Positions 24,225 to 35,194 of a DNA stretch of 64,000 nucleotides are shown one piece after another. Below the pieces are notes generated by a model, which ran no database searches, was not told where the DNA came from, and saw nothing but the letters and a program-made list of their open reading frames with translations. Numbering within the stretch: the stretch's first letter is position 1; each line of letters starts with the position of its first letter. Origin of the DNA: Microcebus murinus (lineage: Eukaryota; Chordata; Mammalia; Primates; Cheirogaleidae); assembly GCF_040939455.1 (NCBI RefSeq), contig NC_134122.1:28055501-28119500 (forward strand), given 5' to 3'. Both the position numbers and the translations under genes were made by a program.

Positions 24225-27200
24225 AATTGTAGTAAAACACACATAACATAAAATTTATTATCTTTACCATTCTTCAGTGGACAGTCAGCACTGAGTATAC
24301 CACATTGTTGTGCAATCAATCTCCACAACTCTTTCCATCTCTCCAAACTGAAACCCTGGACCCATTAAAAAAGAACTCCCTATTCCTCCCTCCCCTAGTC
24401 CCTGGCAACCATCATTCTACTTCTGTCCCTATAATTTTCATTCCTCTAGGTACCTCATATGAAAGAAATCATACAGTATTTGTATTTCTGTAGTTGGCTT
24501 CTTTTATTTACCATATCACCCTCAAGATTCATCTGTGTTGTAGCATGTGTCAGAATCTATTCCTTTTTAAGATCAAATAACATTGCTTTGTATCACATTT
24601 TGTTTATCCATTCATCTGTCCATGGACACTTGGGTTGTTTCCACCTTTTGGCTGCTGTGAATAATGCTGCTATAAACATGTCTATACAAATCTCTTGGCA
24701 GTCCTACTTTCAATTTTTTTAGGTATATACCCAGAAATAGAATCGCTGGATCCTATGATAATTTTATTCTTAATTTTTTGAGGAACCATCACATTTTTCC
24801 ATAATGGTTGCACCATTTTACATTCCCACCAAGAGTGTACAAAGGTTCCAATCCCTACACATCTTTGCCAGCACTTGTTATATTATGGATTCCTCTTTTA
24901 TAACAGCTATCCTAACAGGTGTGAGGTATTATCTCATTGTGGGTTTTGATTTGCATTTTCCAAATGATTTGTGATGTTGAGTATTTTTTTCATGTGCTTT
25001 TTGGCCATTTATATATTCCAAAGAAGAAATTTCTATTCAACTCCTTTGCCCAATTTTAAGTCAGGTTGTTCATTTGGTTTTTCTTGTTGTTGTTATTGAG
25101 CTGTAGGAATTCTTTAAACATTAACTGCCATGTGAGTTGTATTTAACTCATGCTAGTTTTGAGCCCAGGGCCTTGTGAAGCATATGTAACTCACATGTCT
25201 CTTTACCTTGGGAGCACAGAATCACACCATGGCCTTAAGGAAAAAAATTTTTGTTTTCCAGTGTGGCAGTCAATGTATTGATTCTGCATGCTAACCCTTT
25301 ATCAGATATGTGACTTGCAAATATTTTCTCACATGCTATAGATTGCTTTTATACTCTGTTGATTGTGTCTTTTGGTGCACAGAAGTTTTTAATTTTAATG
25401 CAATTCAGATTATATTTTCTTTTGTTGCCTGTCCATTTGCTGTCATATCCAAGAAATCATTTCCAAATACAATATCATGAATATTTTCCCCTGTTTTCTT
25501 CTAAGAGTTTTATAGTTTTAGCTTACACTTGGTCTTTGATTCATTTTCAGTGAATATTTGTATTAAGTGTAACCTAAGGGTCCAATTTCATTCTTTTTCA
25601 TGTGTGTATCAGTTTTCCCAACACTGTTTGTTGAAAAGACTGTCCTTTACTGGTTGAATTTTCTTGGCACCCTTGTTGAGAATCATTTGACACATATGTC
25701 AGGATTTATTTCTGTAGTGTCTATTCTGTTCCATTGATCTGTATGTCTGTTTTCATGCCAGTATCACACTATTTTGATTACTATAGCTTTGTAGTGAGTT
25801 TTGAAGTCAGGAAGTATAAGGCCTCCAACTTAATTGTTCTTTTTTAAAGATTTTTTTTTGCTATTTGGGGTCACTTGAGATTTCATATAAATTTTAGGCT
25901 GAATTTTTCTATTCCTGGAAAAAAAATACCATTGGGTTTTTATAGAAACTTTATTAAATTTATGGTTCACTATGGATAGTATTGACATCTTACTGAAATT
26001 TAAGTCTTCCAATTCATAAACATGAAATGTCTTTCCATTTATTGGTGTCTTCAATTTCTTTCAGCAATGTAGTGTACTTTTAAGTGTAAAAGTCCCTTCC
26101 CTTCTTGGTTAAGTTTATCCCTAAATATTGTACTTTTTGTTACTATTGTAAACAGAATGTCTTCTTAACTTCGTTTTGTTGTTGTTGTTGTTGAGGATTT
26201 TTGCATCAATATTAATCAGGGATATTGACCTCTAATTTTCTAGTAGTGTCTTTGTCTGCCTTTGGTATAAGGGTAATTCTACCCTCATAGAATGAGTTTG
26301 GAAGTGGCCCCACCTTTTCAATTTTTTGGAAGAGTTTGAGGAGAATTGATGTTAATTATTCTTTAAATGTTTGGCAGAACTTACCAGTGAGTCCATCTGT
26401 TCAAGGCTTTTTGTCAGTAGGAGTTTTTTGATCACTGATTCAATCTCTTTACTATTTATAGCTCTGTTCAGATTATCTATTTCTTCATGATTCGGTCTTG
26501 GTAGGTTGCGTACTTTTAGGAGTTTGTTCATTTCACCTGAGCTATCCAATTTGTTCGTGCACAATTGTTCATAGTACTCTCTTATAATCCTTTTAATTTC
26601 TATAAAATTAATAGTCATATCCCTTCTTTCTTTTCTAGTTTCATTATTTGAGTATTTTTTCTGCTATCTAGTTAAAATTTGTCCATTTTTTGATCTTTTA
26701 AAGAACTAACTCTTAGTTTCATTGATTTTCTGTATTGTTTTTCTATTCTCAATTTTGTTTATCTTTCTTCTAATCTTTATCATTATCTTCCCTCTACTAG
26801 CTTTGAATTTAGTTTAGTTTTCCTTTTAGTTCCTTAAGTTATAAAGTCAGGGTGGTAGACTTGAGATCCTTCTTCCTTTTTAATGTAAATGTTTACAGTT
26901 ATAAATTTCCCTCTTAGCACTGTTTTGCTGCATCCCATCAGTATTTTTTGTTTCATTTTAATATGAACATATTGTTTAACTTCTCTTATAATTAATTCTT
27001 TGACACAATGATTGTTTATGAGTGTGTTGTTTAACTTCCACATATATGTAGATTTTCCAATTGTCCTTTATTATTGACTTCTAATTTTATTTCATTGTGA
27101 TTAGAAAAGATACTTTGCATGATTTTAATCTTTGTAAATTTATTACGACTTGATTTGTGGCCTTATATGTGGCCTATCCTGTACAATGTTCCATATGCAC

Positions 27201-27357
27201 TTGAGAAAAAGGTGTATTCTGCTGTCACTGGGTGGAGAGTTCTGTATATGTCTGTTGGCTCAATTGGTCTAGAGTGTTGTTTATGTCCACTATTTTTTTT
27301 TTATTTATCTTCTGTCAAGTTGTTCCATTTACTACTGAAAGTCGACTATTAAAGTCT
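24225..27357 (-). mobile_element. Old L1, minus strand, interrupted
   Basis: The reverse-strand L1 3' end starts with the common text gtagtaaaacacacataaca and continues through decayed ORF2. Fragments of the ORF2 protein can be seen at 26352-26618 and 26834-27043. The element is cut at 27357 by a plus-strand L1 5' fragment. What looks like its continuation resumes at 30480, with a few hundred bases missing. It also carries a short DNA-transposon insert at 25121-25273. Confidence 0.75.
25121..25273. mobile_element. Short non-autonomous DNA element, probably piggyBac-type
   Basis: A 145 bp block (25125-25269) interrupts the L1 text at ctgtaggaattctttaaaca. It is flanked by TTAA at 25121-25124 and tcaa (one base off TTAA) at 25270-25273. 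Its ends begin ctgcca and end tggcag, short imperfect inverted repeats. The interior is unlike L1. TTAA targets are the mark of piggyBac elements, and small piggyBac-derived repeats are known from mouse lemur. The family is inferred. No coding capacity. Confidence 0.55.
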
Positions 27358-27360
27358 TCT

Positions 27361-29784
27361 GGGAGAGGCAGGATGGCGGATGAGAAACACCTCCAGCCAG
27401 AAAGTCTCTGCAAGCAGGAGAAATTTTAGATGAAAGAGAAAAAAACAAACAGACAAACAAACATAAATAGGATGAAGTTCAGAAGGAAAAGTGTCTGAAC
27501 CTACAGGAGACTCCATGGGAAGGGGTTGCAGAGCAGAACTGGAAGGAGAAAGATGTTGGCAAGGATTAAGTCCCCAGAGACTTAGAGACCAGTGAGAAGG
27601 GTAGCTGAAGCTGTTAAAATTTCTCTCCCTTGCTTCTCAGACTGCTGGTGGGCGCCTGAGTTGCTGGAGAGACCTTGACAGCAGCCCAGAGACTGTTGCT
27701 GCCAGTGAGCAGAAAGCCTCTTGAAGATAGGGTACCAGCCTCCCAGCTCCTTCAAGGCACCTCCTGCCCCATAGATTCGAGCTGGTTGGCAGATGCCATA
27801 TTGCTTCTCTACCCTCCAGGTGTCTTTTTCTTCCCTGGGGGGGCCTCAACTCCTCAGGATCTATCTTGCTCATTCCCACACAGACATTTCCCAGCTCCAG
27901 CACAGACTGCAGGAGCCACAGGGGTCCAGTGGGCCATGGGAGATCTGTGAGACTCCAGAGCCCGGTCATTCTTGGAGGAGTGCCTCCTGGAGAAAGGGTC
28001 AGAGACTACTGGTGTGCAGTCCTTCCTCCACCTAGTCCTTCATTATCCCCTTCCCTTCTCCTACCCACAGCTGCCAAGAGAAATAATTTAGCCAATGCCC
28101 AGAGACATCCACAGAGAATGGGGCTCAGACCTTTCTTTGGGGGCCCTGCAGTGGATGGAGGGTGCTCAGACTGTGAGCTCCCTACCTGATGGCCCTTCCT
28201 GGTGCTACTTACCTGGTGACTCCAGAAGAGTGGGGCAAACCCCGAGGCAGAGGGACACTTATCCACCTTGAGCACCCCATGGGTGACTTAAGACCAGCAT
28301 TCCTCTCTCTGGCATGGTCAAGGATTAATCTCCAGGGCCTAGGAGACAGGCCTCCAGGCCAGATTCAGTATACCCAGATCTCGATCATATTGCCCAGGGG
28401 CACAGAAGGGATATTTGTGAATTAGTCTACAAAGGTGTATGTACCTTCAGGGAAAGATTAGAGTGGGTTCTAGCTGCAGTGTGCTCAAGTGTCATCCCTC
28501 CTCCCACAAGAGTACCATGCTTCCAGCTCAGGCTAGGATCCTGAGAAGGAAACTTCCTGGCCCACATCACAGTTGTTGGGGAGCTCAGCTGGCTTGTGAT
28601 CCTGCCTGCTGGCAGAGGCCTGGGAGAAACTGCAGAATAGAGGAGGGTGGAAAGGAACAAGGCCTGCTCCAGACTGCTAAACTACAGTTCTGAGACTGTC
28701 CCACCTCCACATGCATACTTTCTGGTTGAATGGGGCCACTTCAGCCCCTCCCTGGCTGCTTTGCACAGAGGAAGAGAACAGACCTTTGATGCATGAGAAA
28801 AGTATTTGTGGAGCTTGAGGGCAGGCTCACCCAACCCAGTCCCATCCAGCCTTACTCTACCAACTGCCCCTCCTGAGGTAGAGAATAAGGACATACCTGG
28901 AAGTCCCAGGACCTACCCACCACCAGGGGCATTAGAGTGCCTCTCCAGAGGAAATAGAGCTGGTCCCAGGACCCAAAAAACAACATTGCAGCATGTTCCT
29001 CCTGGCAAGCCCCACACACTGACAGGGTGGTCAACTTGCAAGTCCTTTTACTGCATTTACTGCTCATCATACAATTCTCACTCACAAGCACCACCTACTG
29101 GCACAGAGACTAAACTGGTCATATCATTATCTAACCAAAAATCCAAAGGTAAGAGGCAACAGCTGCTCCAGAGGGGAAGGAATCAGTGAAACAATTTGGG
29201 AAGTATGGAGAATCAAACTGAAAGGACACTCTAAAAGGGAACACCGGCTCTCTAGCAACCAAACTCAGACCACTGAAATGACAGATGAAGAATTTCAAAC
29301 ATGGAATATAAGAAAACTCAATGAAATACAAGGGAAAATGGATAACCAACACAAAGAAACCACACCAAAAAATCCATAAAATCAAATAAAAATTCACTAA
29401 AGAAATTGAAATATTAAATAAAAATCAAATAGACCTAGAAATGAAGAATTTTTTTCAAAGAATTACAAAACATAGTGGAAAGCCACAAGAATAGGGTAGA
29501 TCAAGCAGAAGAAAGAATCTCTGGGATTTAAGATAACACCTTTCAATTATACAAGTCAGTCACAGAGATAGAGCAGAGAAATAAGAGAAAAGAGCAAATA
29601 CTACAAAAAATGTGGGAATATATGAAGAAGCCTAATGTAAGAGTCATAGGCATCCATGAGGGTGAAGAAGAAAATACACAAGGGTTGGATAAACTACTTT
29701 AGGATATAATGGAGGAAAATTTCCCTGGCCTTGCTAGAAATCTAGATATCCAGGTATACAAAGGATCACCTATGAAAACTATAA
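27361..29784 (+). mobile_element. L1 5' half, plus strand (5' UTR and ORF1 relic)
   Basis: Starts with ggcaggatggcggatgag-type text and carries a GC-rich 5' UTR, then a decayed ORF1 from about 29150: agaggcaacagctgctcc and, near 29641, gagtcatagg followed by catccatgagggtgaagaag, the counterpart of the VIGLPEGEE segment of ORF1. It stops within ORF1 near 29784, so no ORF2 is present. It is inserted within or beside the older minus-strand L1 of 24225-27357. Confidence 0.8.
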
Positions 29785-29876
29785 AAATCTTTAGCACTCT
29801 GGGAGGCTGAGGCAGAAGGATCGCTTGAGCTCAGGAATTCAGATCAGCCTGAGGAAGAGTGAGACCCCATCTCTAA
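29785..29876 (+). mobile_element. Alu left-monomer fragment
   Basis: Contains tctttagcactctgggaggc, tgaggcagaaggatcgcttg and gtgagaccccatctct: about 80 bp of the Alu left half, without the usual 5' end or right half. It lies exactly at the junction between the L1 5' fragment and the duplicated OR flank, so it may mark a recombination junction. Confidence 0.75.
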
Positions 29877-30479
29877 TTATGTCACTGCTAAAATTCTGCA
29901 GGCTCTGAGCCCACCAAGCCCTATCTGGTCATCCTTTGCTGGAGAATCCTGGTGGATTCACTGACCATATATTCAGTGGTGGCAGCAACAAAGGACTTAC
30001 ATTGGGTGTTTTAGCTCCCAAATTGTCATCACACTCTCATTCTTTGATATGTGCAACTCATAGTGTCTCAAGACTAAGTCAAAAGCTATAGTAATGTATT
30101 TCTTCCCATTCCCAAGAGGACCACTGGAAGTCGCTTCTTTATGGAATTGTGGGAGCACAATGACACGTGCAGAACCAGAGACTATTGTCTGTACACACCC
30201 TGCTTCCCCACACACCTCCTTCCCTTCCGGCACTTTGTCTCCCTTGGTCCTGGACCACCATAGAGCTCAGGGCTCAGGGAACTCTGGCTGCCTCTCATCA
30301 CAAACTTGGTACCTTGGTCCTGAGCTGATGTTGGGGATGGAGTAGGTCAGGACAGCCTGAACAGAAGGGTCTGTTGACTGAGACGGCTCAGCCAGTGCCT
30401 CTGCCTGGCATACCCAGGAAAGGCCTAAGCTCTAGAAGGTGATTACAGACATGTGGGAGTTGCCCCTGCAGATACCAAA
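29877..30479 (+). repeat. Local duplication of the OR 5' flank, copy 2
   Basis: Matches 19328-19943 in direct orientation but has no receptor beside it. At 30480 the sequence switches to old L1. It is thus an orphan copy of a region normally found just upstream of the OR1-like gene. Overlapping open frames at 29997-30345 are unsupported. Confidence 0.85.
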
Positions 30480-31189
30480 TGTTTCTTTTATCTATTCTGG
30501 CAATCTGTGTCTTTTGATAGGGGAGTTTAACTCATACTTTTAAAGTCATTATTAATAAGGAAGGACTTAGTATTATGATTTTATTATTTGTCTTCTGAAT
30601 AGCTTTTTCATCCCTCATTTCCATCCTTACTATTTTCCTTTTTTGTCTTGTTGATATTTCTTAGTCAAATGTTTTCATTCGCTTCTCATTTTCTATTGTG
30701 TACATGCTGTAGAAATTTTCTCTGTGGTTACCTGGGGATAACATAAAACACCCTAAAGTTATAATATTCTGTTTTAAACTAATTACAACTTAACTTCAAT
30801 TGCATTAAAAACCTCTACTCTTTTACAGCTCTGCACCTCCCCCTTATGTTATTGATGTCACAAATTACATTTTCATACATTATGTACCTACTAACATTGA
30901 CTTATTATTTTAATGCTTTGTCTTTTACATCCTAGAAAAGATTTAAAAGTGGTCCTAAAACCAAAAATTGCAATAATACAGGTTTTTATATTCATGCATA
31001 TACCTAATTTTACCTAAGAAATCTATATATTCATATGATATCCACTCACTGTCTAGCAGAAAAACAAAAGACAGGAATCTACCTCTTCCAGCCCACGAGA
31101 GTACCATAATAATAACAGAGTGTTAAATATCCCCTGCTTTCTTTCTAAAAATATTTGAAAAATTATGGCTTTTCTTGTTGCTTAAATAA
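30480..31189 (-). mobile_element. Old L1 fragment, minus strand
   Basis: Reads ctattctggcaatctgtgtc and then ttttgataggggagtttaac, text seen in the same region of other minus-strand L1s here (compare 50440-50960). It is probably the displaced continuation of the L1 at 24225-27357. From about 30845 it also belongs to the inverted duplication with 13-14 kb. Confidence 0.65.
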
Positions 31190-32180
31190 GTTGACCAGCA
31201 TTAGATTTTATTGATTAAAATCCCCCAGATAATTTAATGAGTATGGACCTATTATGTTTTTCACCCATCTTCCACAAGACTTTTCTTTGGCAAATATAAT
31301 TTCCAGGCATGCACTATCTGCCTTTTAGGTTATACTGTGATGTACATATTCTGAGAATGTTAAAGCTCTCAAAGAAATCTTGACATTTAGCGGCAGGCAC
31401 TAGAGGCAGATAATGCATACCTGGAAATTATATTTGCCAAAGAAAAGTCCTGTGGAATATGGCTGTAACATAATAGGTCCATACTCTTTAAATTATCTGG
31501 GGGATTTTAATCAATAAAATCTATGCTGGTGAACTTATTAGACCTTAGTACTGTGTCCCTGGGGTGAGCTGAAATCATATTTTCAACCTATCTAAAGTGG
31601 TCTGATCATAATCTGAACTTCCTAAAGTTCACATGCTCAGTTGAGGTCATTGTTTAATATTCAACAGGATTATTTCAACAAGGTGGTGCTGTAGAAAAAC
31701 ACCAGATATGTGTTATCATTGGTTGTTTTATGGATTGCAACATACTCTGTTAATAGTTGGCTGCTAATCTTAGCCACTGTGCCTGCAGTTTATATCTGTC
31801 TTCAAAGTCTGCAACCTTGGAAGTTTTCAACTTAGCTCATAGAATCCTGCATGCTTAGAACATGTATTTCTAAGTGAAAAAAAGAGGAAGCTAAGAGTGA
31901 AAGTGTCTTACCCATAGTTAAGTGAGTGAATGACAGATTTAGAGTGGGACCATGGTGTGTGAACACCTGTGATTACTTCATTCCAACAATATTATTCAGG
32001 TTGTTCCTTCATTTCCTCCTAACCTCATGGCTGGTCTGAATCTGGCTGTTTCCCACCTTCCATTCTCTCCCTGCCTACTCCAGTGAACCCTTCCATAGGC
32101 CATACTGTAGCTCAGAGACCCTCTATGATCCTTGAATGCATTCTTTAAATGAATACTTAGTATCCATTTACAAAGCTGTT
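30845..32180 (-). repeat. Local duplication, copy 2 (inverted partner of 13120-14272)
   Basis: The reverse complement of this segment follows 13120-14272 from end to end. Relative to copy 1 it has an extra block of about 150 bp (about 31395-31550), which is itself an inverted copy of the neighbouring sequence and makes a fold-back. At 32180 the match stops inside ctgttctg and L1 text begins. Confidence 0.8.
31190..31534. repeat. Large inverted repeat (fold-back)
   Basis: The left arm 31190-31322 (133 bp) and right arm 31405-31534 (130 bp) are reverse complements at about 90% by eye, separated by 82 bp. Shared core strings are gattttattgattaaaatc, cccagataattta and ttggcaaatataatttccag. Single-stranded DNA or RNA from this stretch could form a long hairpin. 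The sister copy at 13738-13970 has only one arm. Confidence 0.85.
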
Positions 32181-34096
32181 CTGAAAAAAGTTTTTATTCC
32201 CTTGGGTAAATACCCAATAGTGGATTGCTGGATCAAATGGTAGGTCTACATTTAGTTCTTTGAGTTATCTCCATACTATTTTCCATAGAGGTTGCACTAG
32301 TTTGCAGTTCCACCAACATTGTATAAGTGTACCATTCTCTCCACATCCATGCCAGCATCTGTTGTTTGGGGGTTTTTAATAAAAGACATTCTCACTGGAG
32401 TTTGGTGATTTCTATTGTGGGGTTTTTTTCATTTTTTTTTAATTTCAGGATATTATGGGGGTGAAAACATTTTGGTTACAAGTAATGCCTTTGCTTTACC
32501 CAAGCCAGGGCTAGAGGTGTGCCCTTCCCCCATACAGTGAGCACTGCATCCATTAGTGGTGAGTTTACTCATCCCCCCACATGACCAACACCCAATGAAT
32601 ATTACTACCACGTGAGCATTTTAGTGTTGATCAGTTAGTACCAATTTGATGGCAAGTACACGTGGTGCTTATTTTTTCATTCTTGTGATATCTCACTTCA
32701 AAGGTGGACTCAAGCTCTATCCAGGATAATATAAGAGGTGCTAGATCACCATTGTTTTTGGTAATTGAGTGATATTCCATAGTATACATATATCACATTT
32801 TATTAATCCACTCATGTATTGAGGGGCCCTTGGGCTGTTTCCACATCCTTGCAATTGCGAATTATGCTGCCATAAACATTCGAGTGCAGACGTCTTCATT
32901 ACAGAATGTCTTTTTTTCTTTGGGGTAGATGTCTAGTAGTGGGATTGCTGAATCAAATGGTATTTCTATTTTTAGCTCTTTGAAGTATCTCCAAATTCTT
33001 TTCCATAGGGGTTGTACTAATTTGAAGACCCATCAGCAGTGTAAAAGTGTTCCTATCTCTCCACATCCATGCCAGCATTTGTTGTTTTGGGACTTTTTGA
33101 TAAAGTTCATTCTCACTGAAGTTAGGTGATATCTCCTTGTAGTTTTGATTTGCATTTCCCTAATGATTAGAGATATTGAGCAATTTTTTATATATTTACT
33201 GGCCATTATTCTATCTTCTTTTGACAAGTTTCTATTCATTTCCTTTGTTCATTTATTGATAGGGTTATTTGATTTTTTCTTGTTGATTTTATTTTTTTGA
33301 GTTTTGGATAGATTCTTGTTATCAGGCCTTTATTGGATGTGTAGAGAGCAAATAGTTTCTCCCATTCCGTGGGCTGCCTATTCACTCTAATGATAGTTTC
33401 CTTGGCTAGGCAGAAGCTTTTATTTATATTTCTCACTGCTGTGATTGCTTTAGGGGTCTTCTTCATAAATTCTTTGTGTACACTGATGTCTATAAGAGTT
33501 TTCCCAACTTTTTCTTCTAGAATTCTTAAGGTTTCATGCCTTAGGTTTAAGTCCGTTATCCACTTTGAGCTAATTTTTATGAGAGGTGAAAGATGGGGAT
33601 CCAGTATCAATCTTCTGCATGTAGTTATCCAGTTTTCCCAGCACCATTTATTGAATAGAGATTCTTTTCCCCAATGCATATTTTTTTCTGCTTTGTCAAA
33701 GTTTAAATGACAATATGCAGATGGTTTCACATCTGGGTTCTCAGTCCTGTTCCAAAGATCTATATCTCTATTCTTGTGCCAGGACATGCTGCCTTGGTTA
33801 CTATAGCCTTATAGTAAAGCTTGAAGTTTGGTAGACTGATACCACCCAGTTTGTTCTGTTTGCTTAAGATTGTTTTGGCTATATGAGGTCTTCTCTGGCT
33901 CCATATAAAGCATAGAATTATTTTTTTCTAGATATGTAAAGAATGATGATGGTACTTTGATAGGGATTGCATTAATTCAGTATATTACTTTAGGTAGTAT
34001 GGACATTTTAACAATATTGATTCTGCTAATTCATGAGCATGGTATATTTTTCCATCTATTTACATCTTCTCCAAGTTTTTTTCTCAGTGTTTCATA

Positions 34097-34138
<42 letters not shown>

Positions 34139-34470
34139 TATATATATATATATGGAGAGATGTATATATATATATATACATCTCACCTCCTTAATTAAAT
34201 ATATTCCTAGATATTTAATTTTCTTTGAAGCTATTGTAAAAGGTGTTGTTCCTTTGATTTGATTTTTGGCTTGACTGCTATTGATATATATGAATGTCAC
34301 TGATTTGTGTGCATTAATTTTCTATCCTGATACTTTACTGAATTCATTTATCAATTCCAGGAGTCTCTTAGTTGAATCCTTGGAGTTTTCTAGATATAAT
34401 ATCATCTCATCAGCACAGAATGAGAGTTTGATCTCTTCTGCCTCCATTTGGATGCCCTTAATTCCCTCAA
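32181..34470 (-). mobile_element. L1 remnants, minus strand, one nested in another
   Basis: 32181-32420 is the C-terminal part of an old ORF2. At about 32425 a second, younger L1 3' end begins with aggatattatgggggtgaaa, the lineage's 3' UTR. Decayed ORF2 follows up to 34470, with relics at 33033-33239, 33236-33787 and 34031-34300. It is truncated at the 5' side and not functional. Confidence 0.8.
34099..34178. repeat. (TC)n and (AT)n microsatellites with a hairpin
   Basis: TC repeats at about 34099-34134 are followed by AT runs at 34135-34153 and 34162-34178. The strings ctctccatatatat, atatatatggagag and gatgtatatat, atatatacatc form nested palindromes. The block has expanded inside the L1 ORF2 relic, where other L1 copies read ctccctgtagaggtctttta. 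Confidence 0.9.
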
Positions 34471-35172
34471 AATATAATTCACATCCCATATAATTCACCC
34501 ATATGAAGTATAAAACTCAATGGTTTTTAGTATGCTTACAGGCATATGCAACACACACCACAGAAAATTTTAGAACATTTTCATCACCTTAAAAAGAAGT
34601 CCCTAATTTTTTAGCTATCACCTCTCCACCTGTCATTTCTCCAGCCCTAGGCAACCACTAAACTACTTTCTGTCTCTATAAATTTCCATATTCTGGATAT
34701 TTTATATAAATGTAATCATATAATAAGCTGTCTTTTGTGACTAGCTTCTTTCAGTTAACATAATGTTTTCAAGGTTCATCTGTGTTGAAGCATGTGTCAG
34801 TACTTCACTACTTTTAATGGCTGAATAAAATTTTGTTGGATGTATATACCATATTAAATTATCATATGACCCAACAATTTCACTCCCAGTTAAACCACCC
34901 AAAAGAATTGAAAACATATATTCCAAAAAAAAATGTACACAAACATTCATAACTGCACTATTTGTAATAGCCAAAAGATGGAAACATCCAAATGTCCATC
35001 AACAAATAAGACAATAAACAAAATATGGTCATATGAGAATTCTATGTTGAACTCTTGAAGAACTGCTAAACTGTTTTCCATAGAATCTGAGCCCTTTTAT
35101 ATTTCTATCAGTAATACAAGAGATTTTCAGTCTTTCATATACTTGCCAACACTTGTCATTTCCTGTTTTTGA
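34471..35172 (-). mobile_element. Old L1 3' end with an internal micro-inversion
   Basis: Minus-strand L1 text (gttttagaacattttcatca-like, then aaggttcatctgtgttgaag) runs to about 34851. 34852-35036 then reads as plus-strand L1 (gacccaacaatttcactccc, then agccaaaagatggaaacatc), and minus-strand text resumes to about 35172. The turned piece is about 185 bp. Confidence 0.7.
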
Positions 35173-35194
35173 AAGCTACAAAAACATTCCCCTA

